Source: Methanobrevibacter sp. UBA412
GTDB lineage: Archaea > Methanobacteriota > Methanobacteria > Methanobacteriales > Methanobacteriaceae
Length of the DNA stretch: 64,000 nt
Assembly (NCBI GenBank): GCA_002495685.1
Contig: DAGJ01000008.1
Location: 1 to 64,000, forward strand
Direction of reading: 5' to 3'
The notes beneath the pieces are model-generated. The model searched no databases, was not told the DNA's origin, and saw only the letters and a list, made by a program, of their open reading frames with translations. The number at the start of each line of letters is the position of its first letter. The first letter of the stretch is position 1. Below are positions 30,053-39,909 of the stretch, in pieces. The translations under genes and the position numbers were made by a program.

Positions 30053-31621
30053 ATGGATCCAATAGATATGCAGGTAACTGATCATAACTGTGAATATTTA
30101 GGTCTTTCTAGACTTTGTTTAATGGAGAATGCAGGTAAATCTTTATCTGATGAGGTTGCAACTTTATCTACTTTCACATTTTCCAAACCAGTTAAAATAG
30201 TTATTTTTACTGGTTCAGGGGGAAATGGTGGTGATGGTTTTGTTGCGGCTCGTCATTTACTAAATCGTGGTTTTAGTGTTGATTTATGTCTTTTAAAAAA
30301 TGATGATGAAATTAAATCTCAGGATGCTCTTACTAATTTGAAAGTATTACGTAATTTGAATCCTAGGGTTTCTCGTTTGAATATTAATTATTTGAAAGAT
30401 TCTAGTGAAATAGATAAATTAGATATTGCTTTTAATAATAATTTTTCTGAATCTATTATTATAGATGGAATTTTAGGCACTGGAATAAAAGGTAAGATAC
30501 GTCCTAAAGAAAGACGAGCTATTGAAGTTATTAATAAATCTAATGCTTTAAAAGTTGCAATTGATGTTCCTTCTGGAATGAATCCATTAACTGGGGAAGT
30601 TTTGGATATTTGTGTTAAAGCAGATTATACTGTAGGTTTTCATAAAGTTAAAACTGGTCTAAGGATTGCTTCTGAAGATATTGTAGGTGGATTAATCACT
30701 TGTGATATTGGAATACCTCTTGAAGCAGAACTATTTGTTGGTGATGGGGATTTATTAAAACTTAAAAATAGGTCTAATAATTCTCATAAAGGAAATAATG
30801 GTAGTTTACTTATTATTGGGGGGAGTAAAGAATATTCTGGTGCTCCTGGATTAGCTGGAATTAGTGCTATAAGTAGTGGTGTTGATTTAGTTCATGTTGC
30901 AACTCCTGAATCTGCTGCTATTCCTATTAAATCTTATTCTCCTGATTTAATTGTTCATAGTTTAAAAGGGGATTATTTAAATTTAAATAATCAAGAGGAA
31001 ATTTTAAATTTAGTTGAAGATGTTGATGCAGTTTTAATTGGACCTGGGGCTAGTCAAAATGATGAAACTAAAAAATTATTTAATATTTTAGTTCATAAAA
31101 TTAAAAAACCAATAGTTTTAGATGCAGATGCATTAAAATTAGTTAATAGGAAACTAATCTCAAAAAGAAAGGATATTATATTAACACCTCATAATAATGA
31201 GTTTAAACAATTTTATCAAGATATTATTTATGAGGAAGGATTAACTTTTGATGATGTTAGTATGAAATTTGATAATTTAAATTATAAAATTGTTAATGAT
31301 AAATTAACTTTTTTCCAATCTGTTACAAATTCAATTGAGGGAGTTACTGTAGTTAAAGGTGAATCTGATTTTATTTTCCAAGGATCTAAAATTAAAATTA
31401 ACACTTCAGGTAATCCTGGAATGACTGTTGGGGGTACTGGTGACTGTTTAGCTGGTTTAACTAGTGGTTTATTAGCTCAAGGTTTAAATGTTTTTGATTC
31501 AGCATCTCTTGCAACATTTTTAAATGGTAAAGCAGGGGATTTGGCAATGGATAAATATGGTTATGGTTTTGCTGCTTCTGATTTATCTGAATTTATTGGT
31601 AAGTTAATGGATGGAATTTAA
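30053..31621 (+). CDS. nnrDE: Bifunctional NAD(P)H-hydrate epimerase and ADP-dependent dehydratase
   Basis: Repairs hydrated NAD(P)H. It is 522 residues. The N-terminal half is the YjeF_N epimerase (GSGGNGGDGFVAARHL about 59-74, IIDGILGTGI, AIDVPSGMNP), and the C-terminal half is the ribokinase-like dehydratase (GGSKEYSGAPGLAG, GPGAS, LDADALK, and NPGMTVGGTGDCLAG near residue 470). A GGTGG site precedes the ATG. The stop is immediately followed by the TTG start of sfsA, indicating translational coupling. Confidence 0.94.
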   Translation: MDPIDMQVTDHNCEYLGLSRLCLMENAGKSLSDEVATLSTFTFSKPVKIVIFTGSGGNGGDGFVAARHLLNRGFSVDLCLLKNDDEIKSQDALTNLKVLRNLNPRVSRLNINYLKDSSEIDKLDIAFNNNFSESIIIDGILGTGIKGKIRPKERRAIEVINKSNALKVAIDVPSGMNPLTGEVLDICVKADYTVGFHKVKTGLRIASEDIVGGLITCDIGIPLEAELFVGDGDLLKLKNRSNNSHKGNNGSLLIIGGSKEYSGAPGLAGISAISSGVDLVHVATPESAAIPIKSYSPDLIVHSLKGDYLNLNNQEEILNLVEDVDAVLIGPGASQNDETKKLFNILVHKIKKPIVLDADALKLVNRKLISKRKDIILTPHNNEFKQFYQDIIYEEGLTFDDVSMKFDNLNYKIVNDKLTFFQSVTNSIEGVTVVKGESDFIFQGSKIKINTSGNPGMTVGGTGDCLAGLTSGLLAQGLNVFDSASLATFLNGKAGDLAMDKYGYGFAASDLSEFIGKLMDGI

Positions 31622-32326
31622 TTGAATAATTATGTTGAAGGTGTATTTAAAAATAGACCTAATCGTTTTATTGCTGAAGTTGAAATTAATAATGAATTAG
31701 TTAAAGCTCATGTTCCTAATACTGGTAGATGTAAAGAGCTTTTAGTGCCTGATGCTAAAGTTTTTCTTTTACCTAGTAATAATCCTAAAAGGAAAACTAA
31801 ATTTTCTCTTCATTTTGTTTTAAATAAAGGTGTGCTTGTTAGTTTATTTTCTCAGCAAGCTAATGAAATTGTTTTTGATTCAATAAAACAGGGTATTGTT
31901 AGGGAACTTCAAGGTTATAATGTATTGGAAAGAGAAAAAACTATTGATAATTCTCGAATTGATATTTATTTAGGTAAATCTAAGGATGGGAATATTTTAG
32001 AGGATTGTTATGTTGAAGTTAAAGGTGTTACTTTAATTAAGGATGGTTTGGCTCAATTTCCTGATGCTCCAACTGAAAGAGGTAGGAAGCATTTGAATGA
32101 GTTGATTGAACTTAAAAAAAGAGGGCATCGTGCTGTTGTTTTCTTTTTAATTCAACATCCTAAAGGGGATAAATTCAGACCTAATTGGGAAAATGATCCT
32201 GATTTTGCTAAAATTTTAAATGAGGCTTATTCTTCTGGAGTTGAAATTTTAGTTTATAAGTGTAAAAATAGTTTAGATGGTATAACTATGGTTAAAAAGT
32301 CTTTAGATTTTGATTTAAGTCTTTAA
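31622..32326 (+). CDS. sfsA: Sugar fermentation stimulation protein homolog SfsA
   Basis: 234 residues, the whole SfsA family length, with HVPNTGRCKELL (about 29-40), a YVEVKGVTL nuclease-like core (about 127) and FPDAPTERGRKHLNEL. The fold resembles an OB domain joined to a PD-(D/E)XK-like domain. DNA binding has been reported in bacteria, but the physiological role in archaea is unknown. It starts with TTG directly after the TAA of nnrDE, so the two genes form a coupled pair. Confidence 0.92.
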   Translation: MNNYVEGVFKNRPNRFIAEVEINNELVKAHVPNTGRCKELLVPDAKVFLLPSNNPKRKTKFSLHFVLNKGVLVSLFSQQANEIVFDSIKQGIVRELQGYNVLEREKTIDNSRIDIYLGKSKDGNILEDCYVEVKGVTLIKDGLAQFPDAPTERGRKHLNELIELKKRGHRAVVFFLIQHPKGDKFRPNWENDPDFAKILNEAYSSGVEILVYKCKNSLDGITMVKKSLDFDLSL

Positions 32327-32458
32327 TATTATTTTTATTTTCTATTTTTTAAAATTAGGATTTTTATTCTATTGATTTAGCTAAAAAAAAGTAGGAATGT
32401 TTTTTTTAGAGTATAATAAATTATTAGTATTATATTCTAAAAAAATTTTTTTAAATTT

Positions 32459-33634
32459 TTATTGGTTTAATTTTTGGAAGTTTGCAGCTTGAATTCCGTG
32501 GTATTTAATCATACCTTCAACTTCTCTTTGGTCTGTTTCTTTATCTTCAAATGTGATTTGTTCTACACTGTGTAAACTGAAGTCAGATTCTCTTGTTAAT
32601 GGGTGTATGGATCCTTTGAATAATTTCATTACTACTTTTCCACATACTCTTCTTTGCATGTTGTCAAATGCTTGATCTAAATCTTCTTTTAAAGGTTCTT
32701 GCCAGAGAGCTCCGTATACTAAATCTGCATATAATGTGCTCATATATTCTGCAAATCTTAATTCGCTTGTAGTTAAAACTAATTCTTCTAATGCTTTGTG
32801 TGCATTGATTAATAATTTTGCTCCAGGAACTTCGTATATTTCTCTGCTTTTTAATCCAATCATTCTGTTTTCTATGGTGTCAACTCTTCCAACACCATTT
32901 TCTCCAGCTATTTTGTTAGCTTCTCTTATAATGTCGATTAGTGGCATCATTTTTCCATTTATAGCTATAGGTACTCCTTCTTCGAATTCTATTGAAATCT
33001 TTTCTGGAGTGTCTTTTGCATCTTCAGATGAAGCTGTCCATGCATAAATGTTTTCAGGTGCTTCGTTTTTAGGGTCTTCAAGAATGTCTCCTTCTATTGA
33101 TCTTCCCCAAATGTTTTCATCTACACTATATCTTTTATCTGAGGATAATGGGAGGTTGTGTTCTTTTGCATATTTTACTTCTTCAGTTCTGGTTAAGTTT
33201 AATTCTCTTATTGGTGCGATTATTTTATAATCTGACATTGCATTTATGATTGATTCGAATCTGAATTGATCATTTCCTTTTCCAGTGCATCCGTGAGCTA
33301 TTGCTACTGCACCTTCTTTATCTGCTACTTCGATTATTTTTAATGCTATGAGGGGTCTTGCTAATGCTGTACTTAATGGGTATCCTTCGTATTCTGCATT
33401 TGCTTTTATTCCTTTAGAGATGTAATCGTTTGCAAATTCTTCTTTTGCATCGATTATGTAATGTTTACCTGTGTTTATGTTGTCTGCGGAGTTTTGAGAT
33501 TTTTCTAATTCGTCTTCAGGTTGTCCTACATCTACACATACGGTTATTACTTCGTAATTGTATTTTTCTTCTAATAATTTTACACATACAGTTGTGTCTA
33601 ATCCACCACTGAATGCTAATACTACTTTATCCAT
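32459..33634 (-). CDS. argG: Argininosuccinate synthase
   Basis: Joins citrulline and aspartate with ATP in arginine biosynthesis. It is 391 residues with the N-terminal PP-loop [12 protein letters not shown], the [15 protein letters not shown] segment (about 113-127) and the [19 protein letters not shown] segment typical of ArgG. An AAGTGAT site precedes the ATG. It is a single gene on the minus strand, followed on its 5' side by an unusual 430-base spacer with an inverted repeat. Confidence 0.97.
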   Translation of the reverse strand: MDKVVLAFSGGLDTTVCVKLLEEKYNYEVITVCVDVGQPEDELEKSQNSADNINTGKHYIIDAKEEFANDYISKGIKANAEYEGYPLSTALARPLIALKIIEVADKEGAVAIAHGCTGKGNDQFRFESIINAMSDYKIIAPIRELNLTRTEEVKYAKEHNLPLSSDKRYSVDENIWGRSIEGDILEDPKNEAPENIYAWTASSEDAKDTPEKISIEFEEGVPIAINGKMMPLIDIIREANKIAGENGVGRVDTIENRMIGLKSREIYEVPGAKLLINAHKALEELVLTTSELRFAEYMSTLYADLVYGALWQEPLKEDLDQAFDNMQRRVCGKVVMKLFKGSIHPLTRESDFSLHSVEQITFEDKETDQREVEGMIKYHGIQAANFQKLNQ

Positions 33635-33806
33635 TTTATAATCACTTCTTAATTAATTTTTTATAAATTTTTGTAACAATTATATTATTATGGTTTTTAT
33701 TTTGTAATTTATATTATTTATAAGGTTTATATTGGATTTATTAAAGTTATTGATTTTTGAAAAATTTTTAAAATTAGTAAGTTTTGTGTGCATTTTTTTT
33801 GCAGAA

Positions 33807-33959
33807 GAAAAAGATTCTCTTAATTGATACCTTTTATTTTGGAGGTAATTTATTTTATTTTTTTTATTTAAAAGAATGGTATGTTTATATGGGTCCTTTT
33901 AATTTTTTAGTTTTTATTTGAGCGAAGATATTTTTTTTATCAATTAAGAGAATTTTTTC
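33807..33959. repeat. Long inverted repeat in the argG-helicase intergenic region
   Basis: The left arm at 33807-33829 and the right arm at 33938-33959 are inverted copies sharing ATTCTCTTAATTGATA and the A-rich base before it, with one indel over 22-23 bases. The 108 bases between them hold no convincing ORF. The spacer 33635-34066 contains no gene otherwise. It could be a small non-autonomous mobile element remnant, a long RNA hairpin, or a recombination scar. No target-site duplication is obvious outside the arms. Confidence 0.7.
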
Positions 33960-34066
33960 GTGAGATATAAAAACGTGAAAATTTTTATTCTCATATTTAT
34001 TAAATTGTATTTCTTACTATATAAAGTTTAGGTATACCTAAATTATTAATTAAAAAAATAATAAAA

Positions 34067-36085
34067 TTAAAGAACTTTAAAAGAATCATTACCTTTACAA
34101 TAATCAATTAAATCTTTATAAACATTATCAAACTTCAAAGTACTACTATCTCCAATAATAATTAATTTACGTTTAGCACGAGTAATAGAAACATTCAAAC
34201 GTCTAATATCATCTAAAAAACCAATATTATTATTCTTATTACTTCGCACTGTAGAAATTAAAACAATTTCTTTTTCACGACCCTGAAAACCATCAACAGT
34301 TTTAACTTCAACAGGAATCATATTCCTTAAAAATTCAACCTGATCCATATATGGACTAATAACACCAATATCATCAGAACAATAACCTAAATCCAAATAA
34401 TTACTAACAATAATATTAATAATATTTGCTTCAACCTTATTAAGAACAGATTTAGAATCATTCAAATGTATCTCCATATTTCTTTCAATTAAAGAAGTAT
34501 CTAAAAATAAAAATGGATAATTCTCATCTTCAAAAAACTTATTAATATTATTAAGTCTAACACTTAATTTCTTATTAAAATTTTTAGAAATATTATTAGA
34601 ACCTAAAGTCTTCTTATCTAAATCATTTAAAGAAATTGATTTAACAGAATCATCACTAAACAATTTATTATCATAAAATTCACTATTTGGAAAACTCATC
34701 AATTTTTCATTCATACGGTATTGACAATTAAGAAGAGAAGACTTATAATCATAAGAAATAATTAATTTTTCAAACAAAGTTTCTTGAAGCTTTCTAGATT
34801 TATTACTAATAATAGTAGGAGGTAATTGTTTATGATCTCCTGCTAACACAAAACGTTTTGCTTTATTTATAGGGATTAAAACACTAGGAGTGCTAGCTTG
34901 TGAAGCTTCATCAATAATAGCTACATCAAAAATAATATCCTCAATATATTCTAAAGCTGCACTAGAATTAGTAGATAAAATCACATCACTATTTTTAATA
35001 ATATCTTTAATAATTTCATCTTCTAAACATTCACTCTTCTTATAATATTCTTCAACTTCTTGGTTAATTAAAATCCAATTAGCTAAAGATTTCATGGTTT
35101 TAGCATTAATACCTCTTGAAGATTTATTATTTTCAGCATTTTTAATAATCTCTTCATCACTAAAACCTCTTCTATAACGTGGGCTTGGTTTAGTGAAAGT
35201 GTCCCGTATCTTAGATTTTTCATTAATAATTTTTTCAATTTTATCTTTTTCACTATTTAATGGGTGGGTCTCGACCTTATAAGCTAAGGAATATTTAATA
35301 TTCTCTTTTGAAATTCTTTGTGGGTGGCCTAATCTTGTTAAATTTAGAGTATCTTGATTTTCTTTACCTAATTTTTCTGTTAAACCTTCAAGTAAATTAT
35401 CAACACTTGTATTACTTTCTCCGGTAGCTAATATTTTATGGTCTTCTTTCCATTCTTGGTAAATTAATTCATTTAAGGTTCTTGTTTTCCCAGTTCCGAA
35501 AGGACCATGTATTAAAAAGAAATCTGCTGAATTGATTGCATTAGTTATTGCTTCTTTTTGTGAAGAATTCAATTTTTTATCTTTAAAATTTTCTATTTTA
35601 ATTTTTTTACTCTTTTTACTAGGGCTTTGTTTTTTTAATAAAAAATTTAATGCTTTTTTTCCATATGGACTTAAATTTTTTAAATTTTCTTCCATTCTTC
35701 TAAAATTCACATCACTAGCATATAAATTTATATCCACATGTTTTTTTATAGCCCATTGTGGGAGATTGTTTAATGCTACTTTAATGAATCTTCCACCTTT
35801 TTCAGTTACTGTACCAGTTAAGTCACTTTTTAAGGGGTTTCCTTTACTTATTAATACTAAGTCCCCTACATTGATTTCAGTATCTATAAGTTCTTTTCTA
35901 CCATATTGAATTATATTATATCCTAGTTCTTTTCCTAGATTTTTTCCTTTTAAATGATTTATGGCTATTCCTTTTTTTTCTCTTTGATGAGGTTTTAATC
36001 TTTTGATCATATTTCTCATTGCACTTATTTCGGCTTTTCTTTCATTATTTATAAGTTCTATGAGATTTGAAATATATTTTTTCAA
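34067..36085 (-). CDS. UPF1/IGHMBP2-like superfamily 1 helicase
   Basis: 672 residues. Walker A is GPFGTGKTRTL (about 193-203), Walker B is VAIIDEASQAS, motif III is LAGDHKQLPP, and the C-terminal helicase motifs are NCQYRMNEKL, KTVDGFQGREKEIVLISTVRS and LNVSITRAKRKLII. The first 150 residues form the DNA/RNA-binding beta-barrel region of Smubp2-type helicases. It likely unwinds RNA or DNA 5'-3', as characterised relatives do; its cellular role in methanogens is not established. It is a single gene with a TTG-free, clear ATG start. Confidence 0.9.
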   Translation of the reverse strand: MKKYISNLIELINNERKAEISAMRNMIKRLKPHQREKKGIAINHLKGKNLGKELGYNIIQYGRKELIDTEINVGDLVLISKGNPLKSDLTGTVTEKGGRFIKVALNNLPQWAIKKHVDINLYASDVNFRRMEENLKNLSPYGKKALNFLLKKQSPSKKSKKIKIENFKDKKLNSSQKEAITNAINSADFFLIHGPFGTGKTRTLNELIYQEWKEDHKILATGESNTSVDNLLEGLTEKLGKENQDTLNLTRLGHPQRISKENIKYSLAYKVETHPLNSEKDKIEKIINEKSKIRDTFTKPSPRYRRGFSDEEIIKNAENNKSSRGINAKTMKSLANWILINQEVEEYYKKSECLEDEIIKDIIKNSDVILSTNSSAALEYIEDIIFDVAIIDEASQASTPSVLIPINKAKRFVLAGDHKQLPPTIISNKSRKLQETLFEKLIISYDYKSSLLNCQYRMNEKLMSFPNSEFYDNKLFSDDSVKSISLNDLDKKTLGSNNISKNFNKKLSVRLNNINKFFEDENYPFLFLDTSLIERNMEIHLNDSKSVLNKVEANIINIIVSNYLDLGYCSDDIGVISPYMDQVEFLRNMIPVEVKTVDGFQGREKEIVLISTVRSNKNNNIGFLDDIRRLNVSITRAKRKLIIIGDSSTLKFDNVYKDLIDYCKGNDSFKVL

Positions 36086-36284
36086 CAGATTCTACCTTCT
36101 ATAAATTTTATTCATTATATCTATTATTCTATATTATTTTTCTTATTAAAATTATTATTTTAGATTATCTTATATACTATTTTTAATAAATTTTCATTTA
36201 ATAATTTTACTTATATTTATTATCTTAGTAAATGAAAGAATTTAAATTTTATATAATAATTCTAAAAAGAAGGTTTTAAAGAAA

Positions 36285-37076
36285 ATGGAACAAACATTAG
36301 CTTCACATAATTTAGGGAATGATTCAGATTCTATTAAAAAATCATTATTTACTAATAATGATTATTTTTCCATCACTACATTATATTCTAAATCTCAAGG
36401 TTATGTTTCAGGTAATAAAAATCTTTTTGCAAACATGGATTATACTCCCTTAACTAAATTTATTCTTAATGAAAGTCTTAAAGGTACTCCTTTAATTAAA
36501 TTAGGTCATGGAGATTTAAAAGTAATGATTCTTGCAGGAGTTCATGGTAATGAATTGCCTCCTCAAAATGCTGCTTTAATGTTGGTTAATAAATTGCGGA
36601 ATCTTAATTTAAATGGAACAGTTTATATTATTCCATTCGCAGCACCTGAAGCAACAATGTATAATATTAGAAATTATAATGGTCAAGATATTAACCGGAC
36701 TAGTATGATTAAAGGATCTTTAGGTAATTTAATAATTGATAAGATTAAAGATTTAGGAATTAGTTATGTTGCAGATTTCCATTCTACTGCTCCTAATGCT
36801 AATCCTGGTAAAGAGGGTGTTTTTTGCACAATTAAACCTTCTCCTAAAAGTTTTGATATAGCTTCATTTATTAGTGAAGATACTAATTCTTCTATAATTA
36901 ATTATAATAATGCAGGGGCTATGTTTAAAGGTGCTATTGAAGATGAATGTAATTTAATAGGTATTCCGGCTGTTACTTGTGAAGTAATATCTACTATAGG
37001 TTATCTTAGTTTAGGTTCTACAAAGAGATCTTTAAATCAGATGATTAGTTTTTTAAAATATTGTAATATTCTTTAA
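36285..37076 (+). CDS. Aspartoacylase/M14-like zinc-dependent hydrolase
   Basis: 263 residues related to the AstE/AspA (succinylglutamate desuccinylase) group. Zinc-ligand motifs are visible: LAGVHGNELPP (His and Glu, about 87-97), a VADFHST third His (about 163) and the TCEV glutamate near residue 231. The NGQDINRT motif binds the substrate carboxylate in this group. The exact substrate is unknown; methanogens have a poorly characterised family of such proteins. It is followed after about 90 bases by the YdjM-like membrane protein. Confidence 0.8.
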   Translation: MEQTLASHNLGNDSDSIKKSLFTNNDYFSITTLYSKSQGYVSGNKNLFANMDYTPLTKFILNESLKGTPLIKLGHGDLKVMILAGVHGNELPPQNAALMLVNKLRNLNLNGTVYIIPFAAPEATMYNIRNYNGQDINRTSMIKGSLGNLIIDKIKDLGISYVADFHSTAPNANPGKEGVFCTIKPSPKSFDIASFISEDTNSSIINYNNAGAMFKGAIEDECNLIGIPAVTCEVISTIGYLSLGSTKRSLNQMISFLKYCNIL

Positions 37077-37168
37077 AAGTAATTCTATTTTTAATTATTT
37101 TTCAAATGCTTACATAATTGTTATTTATATAATAATAGTAAAATTCACTTATAAAAAGGTGATAAATT

Positions 37169-37864
37169 ATTTCTTCATATAAAGCTCATACATTATTTGG
37201 ATTAGTACTTTCTTTATTATATTTTCAAAACCCATTAGCTATAGCTTTAGTAATTTTAGGTGCTAACTTTTCAGATTTTGATCATGATTTTAAAAGAAAA
37301 AATGTCTTTTATTTAATGTTAATTGGTTTAATATTAACTATTGTAATGTATGCTTTTGATTTTCCTTATTATATTGGGTTAATTTTAATTTTATTAAGTT
37401 TAATATTTCTTTTATCAAGTCATAGAGGATTTACACATTCTATTTTTGGAATATTAGTTTTATCTATACTTATATCTTCTATTGTTATTTGTGGGATGAA
37501 TTTTATTATTTATTTCAGTATGTTTTCAAATTATATTACTTTTAAATTAGCTTTAGTTTTAATGATTATTTTATTAAGTGTTTTTGTTTTAAATAAAAGG
37601 GTTTTACCATTTTTTTTAGCTTTATTGATTTTAGGTTTATTATTTATTCCATGTACTAAGATTAGTAATGTTTTGATTTTTATTTCTTTAATTTTAGGAT
37701 TTTTAAGTCATTTAATATTAGATTCCTTTTCTGCTTCTGGAATAAGATTATTTAGGCCTTTTAGTAATCGTAAAGTTTATAAAAAATTTGGTATTACTTT
37801 AAGTATTCTGTTAATTATTTTATCTATTCCTCATTTGATTAATTTAAGCCATTTATTATTCTAA
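37169..37864 (+). CDS. YdjM-like (DUF457) membrane protein, apparent ATT start
   Basis: A membrane-bound metal-dependent-hydrolase-like protein with about six transmembrane helices. The first ATG (37316) would drop the conserved N-terminal part, which contains SSYKAHTLFGL and the metal-ligand-like NFSDFDHDF. Reading back in frame, translation is open to a TAA at 37163. The only start-like codons are ATT 37166 and ATT 37169, five to six bases after a perfect GGTGAT site at 37158-37163. I place the start at ATT 37169 (231 residues). A second conserved motif, SHRGFTHSIFG, and the later LSHLILDSFSASGIRLF support the family. Confidence 0.75.
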   Translation: MSSYKAHTLFGLVLSLLYFQNPLAIALVILGANFSDFDHDFKRKNVFYLMLIGLILTIVMYAFDFPYYIGLILILLSLIFLLSSHRGFTHSIFGILVLSILISSIVICGMNFIIYFSMFSNYITFKLALVLMIILLSVFVLNKRVLPFFLALLILGLLFIPCTKISNVLIFISLILGFLSHLILDSFSASGIRLFRPFSNRKVYKKFGITLSILLIILSIPHLINLSHLLF

Positions 37865-38177
37865 AAAAACTGTTTAATATAATTCGTTTATATAATCTTT
37901 TTTCTTGTTTTAACTTATTTTTTATCATTTTTTAAGTTTTTTGATTTATAAGTTTTTATTATTAATGTTTTTAAACTTTTTTTATTAGTATTTTAATGAT
38001 TTTAAGTGTTTTAATTCTTTTTTTTTGGAGCTTATTATCGAAACATTTATAATAAATAATCATGATAAATAGTATTAATATATTAGGAAAATTTTTATAA
38101 TACTAATTTTTCTAAAAAAATATTATTATTTAATAAAAATGTTTAAAAAAAATAGAGGATAATGGAGCTTTAATTCA
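37865..38177. promoter_or_regulatory. ehb operon upstream region
   Basis: 313 bases without a gene. TATA-like elements occur at about 37893 (CGTTTATATAAT) and about 38045 (CATTTATAATAA). An imperfect hairpin (TTAGGAAAAT at 38083-38092 with ATTTTTCTAA at 38106-38115) lies in the probable leader of ehbA. Which element is used cannot be decided from the sequence. Confidence 0.4.
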
Positions 38178-38492
38178 ATGTTTTTAACTAGAATTTATTA
38201 TGCAATAGCTTACTTTTTTGTTTTAATATGGGAAATAATAAAAGCGGTTTTTGATGTAACTCTTCGTACATTAAAAGATGGAGAATATGATCCAATAATA
38301 GTTAATATTGAAACAGTACTTAAAAGACCTGTAGCTCAAACAATATTAGCTAATAGTATAACTTTAACTCCTGGAACTTTAACTGTAGATTTAGATTCAG
38401 AAGCACAAGTTTTAAAAGTAGCTATTATTAGTCCAAGAGAAAAAGAGGATATTATTCCATTTGAACCATATATTAAAGGAATGTTAGAATAA
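38178..38492 (+). CDS. ehbA: Energy-converting hydrogenase B subunit A (MrpE/MnhE-like)
   Basis: 104 residues, matching the MnhE family: an N-terminal membrane helix (about 5-25) followed by a small domain with AQTILANSITLTPGTLTVDL (about 53-72), the family signature. In Mrp antiporters this subunit supports cation translocation. It is the first of 17 consecutive plus-strand genes that match the ehbA-Q order described for Methanothermobacter. The complex couples an ion gradient to ferredoxin reduction by H2. Confidence 0.85.
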   Translation: MFLTRIYYAIAYFFVLIWEIIKAVFDVTLRTLKDGEYDPIIVNIETVLKRPVAQTILANSITLTPGTLTVDLDSEAQVLKVAIISPREKEDIIPFEPYIKGMLE

Positions 38493-38586
38493 AGAAGAAT
38501 TTTATATGGAAAAATCCTCTTTTTTCAAATTTATATAAAATAAAAATTTTTATTTAAATCATTATTAAAACTAAGTAAAAAAAAAT

Positions 38587-38856
38587 GTGATAGTGATGGA
38601 TATATTACTAATTTCAAAGATTTTCTTATTAATTGCCTTTTGTATTTTCACATTGGCAGCTTTAAGATTGGCTACTCATAAATCAACAACTATGGGTATA
38701 GTTGGAGTGGATGCTATAACAGTTTCTGTTTCAGTTATTCTTGTAGGTTTAGGTGGAATTTATGGGATTGGATTTTTTAGAGATATAGCTTTAGCTTTAG
38801 TTCTTTTAGGAATAGTTGGTACTATAGCTTTTGCAACTGTCAATAGAGGGGATTAA
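38587..38856 (+). CDS. ehbB: Energy-converting hydrogenase B subunit B (MrpF/MnhF-like)
   Basis: Up to 89 residues with three transmembrane helices covering nearly the whole chain, in MnhF style (TLAALRLATHKSTTMGIVGVDA then FFRDIALALVLLGIVG). The start may be GTG 38587 or ATG 38596; the latter is more usual. The 95-base gap after ehbA is one of the larger ones in the operon. It ends two bases before ehbC. Confidence 0.83.
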   Translation: MIVMDILLISKIFLLIAFCIFTLAALRLATHKSTTMGIVGVDAITVSVSVILVGLGGIYGIGFFRDIALALVLLGIVGTIAFATVNRGD

Positions 38857-38858
38857 AA

Positions 38859-39302
38859 ATGATTACACCATCTATTCTAAACTTGATACAATCTATATTG
38901 CTCATTATTGTAGCTATCATTACTATTATTGTTAGTATTGGTATTTTAAGATTGGATAAAGACATGGATAATGTAGTTTATGCAAGAATCCATATATTGG
39001 GTGTAATTGATATTGCAGCAGTAATTGCTTTTATATGTTTAGGAGATCCTTTATTAGGAGTATTATATTTCATTTTAGCTCCATTTGCAGCACATGCTAT
39101 GGCTAATGGATATTTCCATGGTGAAGATGAAAAAAATAATAAAAACTTAGTTGAAGGTAATGAAAAGAAAGATGATAAAAAAGATTTTACTGAAGAGATA
39201 GAATCAACAGGTTTCTATAAAAATGCGAATGAATTCAAAGAATTTGATGATTCTGAAGATAAAATTTTAATTTCTACTCTAAAGATTACTGAGGATGAAT
39301 AA
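38859..39302 (+). CDS. ehbC: Energy-converting hydrogenase B subunit C (MrpG/MnhG-like)
   Basis: 147 residues. The first 90 hold three membrane helices of MnhG type, including a conserved [23 protein letters not shown] segment. The last 55 residues are an acidic, Lys/Glu/Asp-rich cytoplasmic tail that the basic MnhG family lacks. A GAGGGGAT site precedes the ATG. It is followed by ehbD after two bases. Confidence 0.83.
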   Translation: MITPSILNLIQSILLIIVAIITIIVSIGILRLDKDMDNVVYARIHILGVIDIAAVIAFICLGDPLLGVLYFILAPFAAHAMANGYFHGEDEKNNKNLVEGNEKKDDKKDFTEEIESTGFYKNANEFKEFDDSEDKILISTLKITEDE

Positions 39303-39304
39303 TT

Positions 39305-39538
39305 ATGATTGAGTACGTAATAATGGTTATCATAGTATTAGGTGCTATAATTACCTTAATGCAAAAAGATTTACTCAAAGCAGCTGTTGTTAGTGGAATA
39401 ACTGGATTATGTGTAGCTTTCTTATATGAAATTTTATTAGCTCCAGATGTTGCTTTAACCCAAGCTATTGTAGGAGCAGCTATTGTACCTGCATTTATAG
39501 CATTAGCAGTGAAAAAAACTAAAAGGACTGATGACTAA
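39305..39538 (+). CDS. ehbD: Energy-converting hydrogenase B subunit D (MbhD/DUF4040-like)
   Basis: 77 residues, two to three transmembrane helices, with [17 protein letters not shown] (about 43-59). This matches the segment near the C-terminus of MrpA (and stand-alone MbhD) that carries the conserved PDVALTxAxVG motif. It corresponds to a detached piece of MrpA. Its stop overlaps the first base of the ehbE ATG region (39538), so translation is coupled. Confidence 0.84.
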   Translation: MIEYVIMVIIVLGAIITLMQKDLLKAAVVSGITGLCVAFLYEILLAPDVALTQAIVGAAIVPAFIALAVKKTKRTDD

Positions 39539-39909
39539 TGATTATGGATGTTCAATTAGCATCATTATTTACTTCAGGTGCTTTAATCGTTATAGGTCTT
39601 TATGCAGCAATATTCTTAGATAATATAATTAAAAAGATTATAGGTTTAAGTTTTATAGAAGAGGGAGTCAACCTATTCCTAGTTGCTTTAGGTTATAAAT
39701 TAGGTGGAATAGTTCCAATTTTCTTACCTGGAATGACTAAAAGTTCATTCTATGCAAATTCTGCTTATCCTTTACCTCAAGCTTTAGTTTTAACAAGTAT
39801 TGTTATTGGGGCAAGTACATTAGCTGTAATGCTTGCATTAGTTATGGTATTATATAAAAAGCATCACACTTTAAGTACAAAAGCTATGTTAGGTGAAGAT
39901 CATGAATGA
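39538..39909 (+). CDS. ehbE: Energy-converting hydrogenase B subunit E (MrpC/NuoK-like)
   Basis: 123 residues with three membrane helices of the MrpC/NuoK family ([37 protein letters not shown] with the conserved Glu pair, [20 protein letters not shown]). This subunit lines the ion path in complex I-like pumps. The end overlaps ehbF by eight bases (true ehbF start 39902). Confidence 0.87.
   Translation: MIMDVQLASLFTSGALIVIGLYAAIFLDNIIKKIIGLSFIEEGVNLFLVALGYKLGGIVPIFLPGMTKSSFYANSAYPLPQALVLTSIVIGASTLAVMLALVMVLYKKHHTLSTKAMLGEDHE

Noticed and set aside
38083..38115. Hairpin in the ehbA leader as a riboswitch
   Set aside because: Short, AT-only imperfect stem without any known riboswitch core; kept only as a note in the promoter entry.
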